A stretch of DNA of 64,000 nucleotides from positions 1,455,001-1,519,000 of the forward strand of contig JAQISU010000123.1 in the NCBI GenBank assembly GCA_029339505.1. Reading direction: 5' to 3'. Position 1 is the stretch's first letter. The number at the start of each line of letters is the position of its first letter. The notes beneath the pieces were generated by a model. The model was not told the origin of the DNA and ran no database searches. It saw nothing but the letters and a program-made list of their open reading frames with translations. Of this stretch, positions 36,400 through 42,839 are shown piece by piece. The position numbers and the translations under genes are program-made. This DNA is from Unio delphinus (lineage: Eukaryota > Mollusca > Bivalvia > Unionida > Unionidae).

Positions 36400-36861
36400 C
36401 TATATCGTTCCTGGAATTCGAAGACCCTTTCCGCTGTACCATGAATACGGGGTTCCTGGTAGTCTTAGACCCTTTCCTTTTTTTTTATATCCTTTCCCAG
36501 TTGCCTTTTTCAATGCCATTCCTGCCGCGGTACCAATGGCTCCTAACGCTGCTGCCTTCGCCACCGCTGGGGCTGCTGCGGCAATCAACCCTGGAATCAA
36601 CCCTAACAACGGGAATATACCACCAGTCTTTTCCATGTTTTTAATCGCGCTCGTAGAAAGAGTAACCTGAACTCCTTTTTTTTCTTTAAACGCTTTATTG
36701 AAGTGATTAACCTGAGTTTTCGTCAGCGATAGTTTATTCCCTCCGCCATTCATTTGATTAGGTTTCAGCGTTATTGTGGTTCCACATTGCTTAGCTGATT
36801 TGGATTGTAATTTTTTTAGTTGACCAGGTGTCAACGTAACATTGATATTACTATACGACAT
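36400..36861 (-). CDS. PX-like basic virion core protein
   Basis: The protein has 153 residues from the ATG at 36861; the upstream extension to 36942 is encoded by palindromic repeats and lacks an ATG start. It begins 'MSYSNINVTLTPGQLKKLQS' and has a basic first half. A strongly hydrophobic Gly/Ala segment follows ('GGIFPLLGLIPGLIAAAAPA', residues about 84-115), and then Gly/Lys-rich sequence ending in 'GKGLRLPGT' and 'GKGLRIPGT'. Lys-rich termini around a Gly/Ala hydrophobic stretch are typical of the adenovirus pX-like core proteins carried by adintoviruses and Polintons. It probably binds packaged DNA and may be cut by the adjacent protease. Confidence 0.75.
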   Translation of the reverse strand: MSYSNINVTLTPGQLKKLQSKSAKQCGTTITLKPNQMNGGGNKLSLTKTQVNHFNKAFKEKKGVQVTLSTSAIKNMEKTGGIFPLLGLIPGLIAAAAPAVAKAAALGAIGTAAGMALKKATGKGYKKKGKGLRLPGTPYSWYSGKGLRIPGTI

Positions 36862-36883
36862 TATACAAAATAGATTGATTCTA

Positions 36884-36937
36884 AATCGCAAGCGATTCAA
36901 TGGCGAAATTGCACAGCAATTTCCAATCCAAAGGATT
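36884..36937. repeat. three consecutive palindromes between the core gene and the capsid gene
   Basis: AATCGC-AA-GCGATT (36884-36897), GAAATTGC-ACA-GCAATTTC (36905-36923) and AATCC-AAA-GGATT (36925-36937) stand almost end to end. Each is a perfect hairpin with a different arm sequence. The second shares its arms with a copy inside the polymerase gene (43104-43122). Confidence 0.92.
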
Positions 36938-36942
36938 TTCAA

Positions 36943-38340
36943 TTAAATATTTTCCACTGGTGCATCAATAAGTCTCATTCGTCCACCAACACCTTCGAGT
37001 AGCATTGATTTATCACTGAGAATGACAGCAACTGCTCTATATTCAGGGATAACACCACGAAGTACACGAGCTCGGAAATGTATATCAACGACGGACTGTC
37101 TCATTAAGTCAAGATGTTCCAACGAAAAGTAATAAATTGGATAAAGAGTACTAAAATCCAACTGTGATATTTGTAGACCAGTATCGACATTTTGATCACG
37201 TCCCATATACGACAGCAATCGATGATAAACTCGTGCAATATGGTTTTGACCGTAATTAAGTTGTATATCCTCGGATGGTTCTTGTTGTCCGTTTATTCTC
37301 AGCGAGACTTCATTAACACCTAATCGATCAAATATCATATGGGAGGAGAGTTGATTTCCAATTCTCGCCGTATTCTGTAACGCAATAAATATATGACGTG
37401 GAGCTGAAATACCCTGTTTTGATGCCAGGTTCCACGTAAATACGCCGTTAACAGTTGATTGTACAACATCTGTACTCATTGTTAGCCAACTTAATAATCT
37501 CTTTCCCCCTTGATCCATAAATGATAGTAAACGTGGTTCTGTTGACAACGATGGAGTCAGCACTGGCATCCAGAGTGATAGTTTTGTTAAAACGACTTTA
37601 CCGGCATCATCTTCTGGGTTTGCAGCATCTGCTGGAATTCTCCAAATTGCATCATTGTCAGTACCTTTTCGCACAACCGCTATAGTATGTTTCGCTCCAT
37701 AGATAACTTTTCGGACATTTCTACAGAATCCAAATATATGATGTAGTGGAATCGCGCATGAAAATAATCTGCGCTCCCCTTCCAACATTGACATACGTGT
37801 TGCAGCTCCTAGATTGAAATTAGGATCATTGTTTATAATCATATCCTCGGCATCAATAGTAGCGGCACCAGCATTATTCTTTGGTCGTCTTACAACAAAT
37901 GGATTTTTCCCAGTGGTATTTTTAATATCCTTTGCAAACATCATAGAGGGACCGGCCGATCTTGTATAATCGTCGGAATATCTTGCTAGCCCTAGTATTG
38001 TTGTTGCTACATCAACATCACGTTCTATTGACTCAATTTCCTTTCCATCAATGAGATATCTTGCACTTTCAAATAACGCCATGATACCATTATTGACAAA
38101 ACCGACTTGAGTATTAGCTGGATATTGTGTATTATCATGCTGTAAAAGTTCACCTTCGACTTCAATAAAGGCTTCAGCGGGTAAAAAGTATTTACTAGTA
38201 TCATGAACTTGAAGTTCAATTCGTGACCGAAGATCAGGTTGCACTGCGTGATAAGCAAAAAATTGATAATCACGTACAGATTCATCTTTAAGTACTGGGG
38301 CTTCCATGTCAAATGCAACATCAGGGTTCTGTTTGAACAT
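36943..38340 (-). CDS. major capsid protein (double jelly-roll)
   Basis: The protein has 465 residues from an ATG at 38340 that follows a TATATAATAAAAA leader on the minus strand. It has the conserved plan of metazoan Polinton capsid proteins, often annotated as F54H12.2-like. Near residues 84-100, 'NNGIMALFESARYLIDGKEI' matches the strand and helix where these proteins have a 'LF...v.l.g..I' pattern. A 'DDYTRS' turn, a 'SCAIPLHHIFGFCRNVRKVI' segment (residues about 194-215) and a late 'YRLLSYMG' follow. The length is typical. It would self-assemble into trimeric capsomers. The frame is intact. Its neighbours are core and protease genes. Confidence 0.85.
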   Translation of the reverse strand: MFKQNPDVAFDMEAPVLKDESVRDYQFFAYHAVQPDLRSRIELQVHDTSKYFLPAEAFIEVEGELLQHDNTQYPANTQVGFVNNGIMALFESARYLIDGKEIESIERDVDVATTILGLARYSDDYTRSAGPSMMFAKDIKNTTGKNPFVVRRPKNNAGAATIDAEDMIINNDPNFNLGAATRMSMLEGERRLFSCAIPLHHIFGFCRNVRKVIYGAKHTIAVVRKGTDNDAIWRIPADAANPEDDAGKVVLTKLSLWMPVLTPSLSTEPRLLSFMDQGGKRLLSWLTMSTDVVQSTVNGVFTWNLASKQGISAPRHIFIALQNTARIGNQLSSHMIFDRLGVNEVSLRINGQQEPSEDIQLNYGQNHIARVYHRLLSYMGRDQNVDTGLQISQLDFSTLYPIYYFSLEHLDLMRQSVVDIHFRARVLRGVIPEYRAVAVILSDKSMLLEGVGGRMRLIDAPVENI

Positions 38341-38377
38341 TTTTTATTATATACCCGTTGGTCTAAATTAGAAATCG

Positions 38378-38393
38378 GAAACGCTAGCATTTC
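38378..38393. repeat. near-perfect CTAG palindrome upstream of the capsid gene
   Basis: GAAACGCTAGCATTTC lies 37 bases upstream of the capsid start. One pair of the 16 bp is mismatched. Confidence 0.85.
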
Positions 38394-38462
38394 TGAGAGG
38401 TGAAATCACTCAAAATCGATGCAAAATAAAAAAAATAATATTATGTTAAATTAATTATTTAG

Positions 38463-38807
38463 TTGGGTATATTAATAATGTTGCTGATGAAAACAAATCT
38501 AGATAACGAAGATCAAATCGAAAATACAAATCTTTCAATAACTATAACAACTGAGAATCCTATTCAAATAACCAGAAATATTAGTGTTTCTAACACTAGT
38601 GTTTCTAACACTAGTATAGGAAATTCAAGTGGAAACATTAGTGTTTCTAATACTAGCATTTCTACTGAAACCATCGAAAATTCAGAAAATACAAGTATTT
38701 CAATAACTATAACAATTGGAGATTCTGTCCAAATAAATATAACCAGAAACGTAAGCGTTTCTAATACAAGTATAAGAAATGCTAGCAATTCTAGTGATGA
38801 TTTTTGA
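38463..38807 (+). other. palindrome-derived open frame (Asn-Thr/Ser rich), probably not a gene
   Basis: A 114-codon plus-strand frame runs against the direction of its neighbours and is made largely of palindromic-element copies and their decayed relatives (38578-38790). It therefore reads as repeats of N-T-S-V-S and N-x-S/T. An ATG is present, but nothing else supports expression. It could be a birthplace of a new frame or merely a repeat cluster in the gap between the capsid and core genes. Confidence 0.35.
38578..38790. repeat. cluster of about eight palindromic-element copies
   Basis: Tandem and near-tandem copies: 'gtttctaacactagtgtttc' (38587-38607), 'acattagtgtttctaatactagcatttc' and 'gaaacgtaagcgtttctaatac' near 38745, and 'gaaatgctagcaattc' near 38775. 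Individual copies are at different stages of decay. Confidence 0.85.
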
Positions 38808-38818
38808 GAAAATATTAT

Positions 38819-39322
38819 TCACCGACGACGACGACTTTGTCGTAAGCCACTTCCCGCTATCATATTTGCTGTTATATTATCCTGGGCGTTAGTCATTAAT
38901 GACTGTAGTTTTTTATCCACGGCGTTATTTATTATTTTACTAACCTGTGTAGGCATTACTGCAGTAGATGGTAGTGAAGTCATTCTAGAAATGCTAGCGT
39001 TAGAAACACTAGTGTTTCTGGGGTTTGAAAAATTTCTACGAAAATCACTTCGTGATTTCACTAACGCTGTTAGTTTATCCTTAGCGGCTGAAAATGCCTT
39101 ACTAGCAAGATCACCAACAGTGTTAATACCCTTATCTCGGATAACATCAATTGCTTTCATCGATAATTGTTTTACTAGCGGAGCCACTTTTGGAGCCATT
39201 CTTGAAAATAATCCCATTATAGTATTACCGAGACCATCTCCATAGTATACTCGGTATTTTGGCAATCGTGAGTTTACCACGTAGACGTTAGTTGGTTTAT
39301 CATGGTTGTAGTGTATGATCAT
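38819..39322 (-). CDS. pVI/pX-like membrane-active core protein
   Basis: The protein has 167 residues from the ATG at 39322; the frame continues upstream without an ATG through palindromic repeats. After a basic N terminus comes 'YYGDGLGNTIMGLFSRMAPK', a glycine-led amphipathic helix. A helical segment follows, and the C terminus is 'RQSRRRR'. Gly-Leu-Gly plus an amphipathic helix and a basic tail is the pattern of minor core proteins in Polintons and of adenovirus pVI, which disrupts endosomal membranes. Residues near 100-115 contain N-T-S-V-S-N-A-S-I-S, encoded by inserted palindromes at 38985-39018. The role is inferred. Confidence 0.65.
   Translation of the reverse strand: MIIHYNHDKPTNVYVVNSRLPKYRVYYGDGLGNTIMGLFSRMAPKVAPLVKQLSMKAIDVIRDKGINTVGDLASKAFSAAKDKLTALVKSRSDFRRNFSNPRNTSVSNASISRMTSLPSTAVMPTQVSKIINNAVDKKLQSLMTNAQDNITANMIAGSGLRQSRRRR
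39003..39018. repeat. perfect CTAG palindrome inside the pVI-like gene
   Basis: GAAACACTAGTGTTTC is perfect over 16 bp. A second, imperfect copy (GAAATGCTAGCGTTAG) directly precedes it at about 38987. Confidence 0.93.
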
Positions 39323-39337
39323 TCTTCTATATACAAA

Positions 39338-39430
39338 AACACTAGTGTTTTTCCAAATGCTAATGTTTCCAAATGCTAAAGCATTTCCAAATGCTAGTGT
39401 TTCCAAATACTAAAGCATTTCCAAATTGAT
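39338..39430. repeat. tandem run of palindromic elements upstream of the pVI-like gene
   Basis: Five units of the form CCAAATGCTA(G/A)(A/T)G(C/T)(A/G)TTT follow each other, starting with AAAACACTAGTGTTTT (39341-39356). Units are 18-22 bp long and differ in their arms. Confidence 0.85.
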
Positions 39431-39451
39431 ATTTATCTAATCGTGGTGACA

Positions 39452-40561
39452 TTAGTCACTGTGGTAACCGTAGAAATTTGAAGAATTTCCATCCGCAGGA
39501 TTTTCGGCTAACTCTTCAATGAAATCTCTATATGTTGCAATATCCATGATACCACCTTGAAATAACCGCCTACAGATATCAGCAGCTTCATTGATTATTT
39601 CTGGTGAGTTATTCCCGGCTCGTTTTCCTCCTACAAGTATTTCTAATCGTGCTATATCGCCGAGAATATTGCCGGGACATGTTACATTAGAGTTTCCAAC
39701 TAAACCACTGCCTTTTTTTTCAGTGATACCAGTTGCACCTTGTGTTTTTATTTCTGAACCGGGTTTTGATTGTTTTGGTAATCTAAGAAATTCAGGGTCT
39801 GATTTAGCTTTTTTTACTCCTTCCTTAATTCCATTCTGAAAGTCTATATACGACTGTTCTTCCTTCCTCCTCTCAGTAAGACTCCTAATATTCTTCTTCG
39901 TTTTATACAACCAATCATACCACTCATCTTTTGATATGTTACTATCCTTATACTCCTTTTTGACAATTTCATCTCTTATATTATAACTCTTGACAGCAAA
40001 CTCACCAAAGGCGGTATAATCGCTGGGTTTTTCAAATTGAAATTCTTGTATTTGTGATACAATCTCAGGTTTGAATTTGTCTATAAAGGAAACACGACTC
40101 TTCGTGGAAACTGCGCCTTCTTGTTCTTCTTCTTCTTCTTCTTCTTCTTGTTCTTGCTGTCGTTGTAGTTCTTCTTGTTCTTGCTGTCGTTGTAGTTCTT
40201 CTTGTTCTTGCTGTCGTTGTAGTTCCATCTCCCCTGCGATTTCACCTGGAAGTATTTGTACAGCTTGTTTCGTTTGTTTAGTTCGTTTTGCTATTTTCTC
40301 CAACACAGGGAGAAGAGGCTTCTCTGTTCTAGGACCTTCTTTAGGGATATCTCCGTATATCGCCCGTTCAGTTGCTGTTTTCACATCTGTAGTTGCCTTG
40401 ACAACCGGTTTGAAGAGTTGTTCTGTATCCTCTGTGAAGTCGGTGGCCATTGATTGCCGTTGTTGAAGTTTTTCACGGATTCTATCACGAAGTGGTAATA
40501 TTTTCTTAAGAGCTTCAAGTCTTTCTTTAGTGTTCCGTGTAGTTAATGATTGTCCTATCAT
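39452..40561 (-). CDS. coiled-coil virion-block protein with 9-residue repeats
   Basis: The protein has 369 residues from an ATG at 40561. The N-terminal half is charged and helical. At residues about 113-142 a 27-bp tandem repeat encodes three L-Q-R-Q-Q-E-Q-E-E units, followed by a run of Glu. The C-terminal 70 residues ('GDIARLEILVGGKRAGNNSP' and 'ICRRLFQGGIMDIATYRDFI') look like a compact helical domain and may be the conserved part. I do not recognise the family. Its place directly upstream of the core and capsid genes, and its size, fit an internal scaffold or core protein, which is only a guess. Confidence 0.6.
   Translation of the reverse strand: MIGQSLTTRNTKERLEALKKILPLRDRIREKLQQRQSMATDFTEDTEQLFKPVVKATTDVKTATERAIYGDIPKEGPRTEKPLLPVLEKIAKRTKQTKQAVQILPGEIAGEMELQRQQEQEELQRQQEQEELQRQQEQEEEEEEEEQEGAVSTKSRVSFIDKFKPEIVSQIQEFQFEKPSDYTAFGEFAVKSYNIRDEIVKKEYKDSNISKDEWYDWLYKTKKNIRSLTERRKEEQSYIDFQNGIKEGVKKAKSDPEFLRLPKQSKPGSEIKTQGATGITEKKGSGLVGNSNVTCPGNILGDIARLEILVGGKRAGNNSPEIINEAADICRRLFQGGIMDIATYRDFIEELAENPADGNSSNFYGYHSD
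40124..40222. repeat. 27-bp tandem repeat plus CTT run inside the coiled-coil gene
   Basis: The unit 'ttcttgctgtcgttgtagttcttcttg' restarts at 40151, 40178 and 40205 and is preceded by a CTT run (40124-40149). Length change here would be in frame. Confidence 0.93.
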
Positions 40562-40592
40562 TATTAAAAGAGTATCATTATTGTTAAATTAG

Positions 40593-40659
40593 AAATGCAA
40601 AGCATTTCATTGCAAATCATTTCGAAAGAAATCACTAACCTAAAAATGCAAAGCATTTT
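40593..40659. repeat. two AAA-loop palindromes upstream of the coiled-coil gene
   Basis: GAAATGC-AAA-GCATTTC (40593-40609) and AAAATGC-AAA-GCATTTT (40643-40659) are perfect hairpins. A decayed copy ('attgcaaatcatttcgaaagaaat') lies between them. Confidence 0.92.
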
Positions 40660-40707
40660 AATACTTCCCCCTTACACACATAATTTTACTTCCTCATACC
40701 GTATCGG

Positions 40708-41097
40708 TTATACAAACAAAGGAGGCTCTCTACGCGTGGGCTCATCACCTTCAGAGTTTTCCATTAACATTTTTAATTGTCTCACTTTACAATTAATAAG
40801 TCTCTTTTGTTCATATTCTAATCCTAATTGCTTTCGAACACGTTCAACGATGCTACATAATGGTACGAAGACATTAACATCTTCAGTATTGACTAAGCTC
40901 TCACGTATAAGCTTTTGGATATTCTTAATTAAAAAATATTTTTTAGATAGGACATATTTTCCGGTCTGTTCTGCAAATTGTATATCCTCGAAATTGGTCA
41001 TAATTTGATCACAATCCAAACCTGAACATAATTTTACATTTTCATCCTTAAGTTTATTGATTTCAATAATAATCAATTTGAGATTTTCAATATTCAT
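40708..41097 (-). CDS. small helical protein of the Polinton
   Basis: The protein has 129 residues from an ATG at 41097. Residues 1-30 form an Ile/Leu/Lys heptad-like helix, and the rest is predicted helical by composition, ending in a polar tail with 'PTRREPPLFV'. No family was recognised. It is the first gene of the leftward virion block and lies directly after the non-coding hub with a TATATATA leader, so it may be expressed first in that block. Confidence 0.5.
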   Translation of the reverse strand: MNIENLKLIIIEINKLKDENVKLCSGLDCDQIMTNFEDIQFAEQTGKYVLSKKYFLIKNIQKLIRESLVNTEDVNVFVPLCSIVERVRKQLGLEYEQKRLINCKVRQLKMLMENSEGDEPTRREPPLFV

Positions 41098-41961
41098 ATA
41101 TATATAAAAATATATTTGTTTAAATAAAGTATTTCAAATACAAAGTATTTTCAAAATGAATTCTGGATACACTAAGGTGTTGATCATCTTAGTATACCCA
41201 GAAGCTTAATGCGATTATAGGTGATTATGATTATATATAATGAATGACGACGGCACATTTACCGTTTTGAACCCCCTTGGTGTTTTATACATCAAGCAGC
41301 GCGCTCAACGGTTACAACCGACAAACACATAACAATAGATTATAGGTGAACAATGAATGAATTGATTTCAATGACAATGACGACGGTACAACAATAGATT
41401 ATAGGTGAACAATGAATTGATTTCAATGACAATGGATGACGCGGGCTATTCTACATTCAAGTGTAAACAAAACCGCAAAATCGAAACTTTGGTTTTGAAT
41501 GTCAATAATAACGTTCATACCACGTGTGACGGTGTGGTTTTGTTTACACTTGAATTTCGGCTAAATGCCCAATTATAATAAAGACGAATTTGTATATATA
41601 CACTCATTACGACGAGGTGATATAAAATAGGTGTAGTGATTGTAATTATTTGTTTGTTTATTAGCGATCACTGACAACGTTGAAAACACATATAATACTT
41701 GAAACAGACATTAAAAAAAATGTTTAAATACGACGTGTTTATAAAACAGTTTTGCTAATACTTGAAAAAAGACAAAATTGATTGTGTTTTGTTCAGATTT
41801 ATGTAATTATAACAGCCAATGAAAAATCGAAGATTTTCCAATCAATGTTAGAAACGCGTTTCCATGTTTAAAATCCGTAACTCTGTCATTGATGATTTGT
41901 CACACGAGTTATACCTAACGGAGTTATCTCCCGTAAAATCCGTAGGATTTCTATTTACGTA
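41098..41961. other. Polinton non-coding hub: direct repeats and inverted repeat
   Basis: No gene is visible over 860 bases. The hub holds palindromes AAATAC-AAA-GTATTT (41136-41150) and AAATCC-GTA-GGATTT (41936-41950). It also holds a 59-bp direct repeat (41331-41389 and 41390-41441, the second copy 4 bases shorter) with a partial third copy near 41215. A perfect 20-bp inverted repeat has arms at 41455-41474 and 41536-41555 (61-base spacer). Leftward genes start on its left side, and other leftward genes end on its right. It could be a regulatory or replication-related region. Confidence 0.6.
41455..41555. repeat. 20-bp perfect inverted repeat with 61-bp spacer
   Basis: The left arm ATTCAAGTGTAAACAAAACC is the exact reverse complement of 41536-41555. 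The arms are unrelated to the short palindrome family. The spacer contains 'ttggttttgaatgtc', a weak partial echo of the arm. Confidence 0.95.
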
Positions 41962-42450
41962 TTATACATAAATAAACCGAATTTTGTTTTTAAAACGCTT
42001 TGAAAAAGCGGTCTTGGTTTTATTCTCAGCAACGCATTGAATAGAATACGGATAAATATCGAAATACCTACCAGCTTCTGACATTGATTGAAATACTATC
42101 TCCTTGTTGTCAGTGTCCATTGACTTTACGGATCTAGCATTTTTCGGGTATTTCCCAGTTCTTCCTCGTTTTGTGTTTTCACGCTGCGTTATAGCTTGAA
42201 GGTTGTTCAACTTGTTATTCTTAGTATCGGAATCAATATGATCAATAACAAAACCATCCTTGATTAATCCATTATGCACTTCATAAACGAAACGGTGATT
42301 AAGATACTTCTTCCCTCCAGTAGTAAACATCAAATACCCCATACCATTATCCCATCCAACAGATTTCTTATTTTTACTGTGTCTAACAACACCATCACGA
42401 GAAGCTTCGTAATTTTTAATAATAGGATGTCTTTGAAATTCTTGGCTCAT
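41962..42450 (-). CDS. free-standing HNH homing-type endonuclease
   Basis: The protein has 162 residues from the ATG at 42450, preceded by TATATACAA on the minus strand. The layout is that of phage and giant-virus homing endonucleases. An N-terminal NUMOD4-like start ('NYEASRDGVVRHSKNKK') comes first. The HNH core follows, with 'HRFVYEVHNG' (His52) and then 'GFVIDHIDSDTKNNKLNNLQ' (His71, Asn78-79, Asn82-83). The C-terminal NUMOD1-like DNA-contact helix reads 'SMSEAGRYFDIYPYSIQCV'. The frame is intact. Such enzymes spread themselves by cutting cognate alleles. Whether it serves the element or is its own parasite is open. Confidence 0.85.
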   Translation of the reverse strand: MSQEFQRHPIIKNYEASRDGVVRHSKNKKSVGWDNGMGYLMFTTGGKKYLNHRFVYEVHNGLIKDGFVIDHIDSDTKNNKLNNLQAITQRENTKRGRTGKYPKNARSVKSMDTDNKEIVFQSMSEAGRYFDIYPYSIQCVAENKTKTAFSKRFKNKIRFIYV

Positions 42451-42467
42451 TTGTATATATAATATAT

Positions 42468-42797
42468 CTATTTGTCTAATTCGTTAATTGGCTGAATTAT
42501 AACATTAGAAAATCTTTTTATATAGTCATCCGTAGTTTTTATGATTTTGCCATTGACGTCGTCAGGATTTTTGATTCTTCGCTTGTCATAATAACGTTTT
42601 AACTCTCTATAACGCTTACCCCCGCAATTAATGCATAACTGCGACTTGCCTCTTACACCTACCCCACAATGCAAGCATGGTAGAGGTCCCTACGAACCGT
42701 TTCTCACACTCTGCATATGATACCCACAGAATTCATTTCTACATGATTTGTTACACGGAGTCTTTGATCCAATCATAAGCCATTTGCAATGATTCAT
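42468..42797 (-). pseudogene. zinc-finger protein gene interrupted by an in-frame TAG
   Basis: From an ATG at 42797 the frame encodes a short Cys/His cluster (C-x3-C-x4-C-x2-H within residues 15-27). It then meets TAG at 42690-42692 (codon 36) and continues in the same frame with 'PCLHC' and 'SQLCINCGGKRYRELKR'. Both halves belong together: paired CxxC knuckles in this arrangement occur in a small zinc-finger protein found in Polintons and large DNA viruses. The single stop suggests a nonsense mutation, or less likely readthrough. The 42-base gap to the polymerase ATG on the other strand would be a shared promoter. Confidence 0.6.
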
Positions 42798-42839
42798 TAT
42801 ATAAAATTTTCTTATTTAAATACTTGTTTTAATTATAAT

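Noticed and set aside
36862..36942. N-terminal extension of the PX-like core protein
   Set aside because: It has no ATG and is encoded by three adjacent palindromes. The ATG at 36861 gives a normal start.
39323..39406. N-terminal extension of the pVI-like protein
   Set aside because: It would need a TTG start inside tandem palindromes. The ATG at 39322 is preferred.
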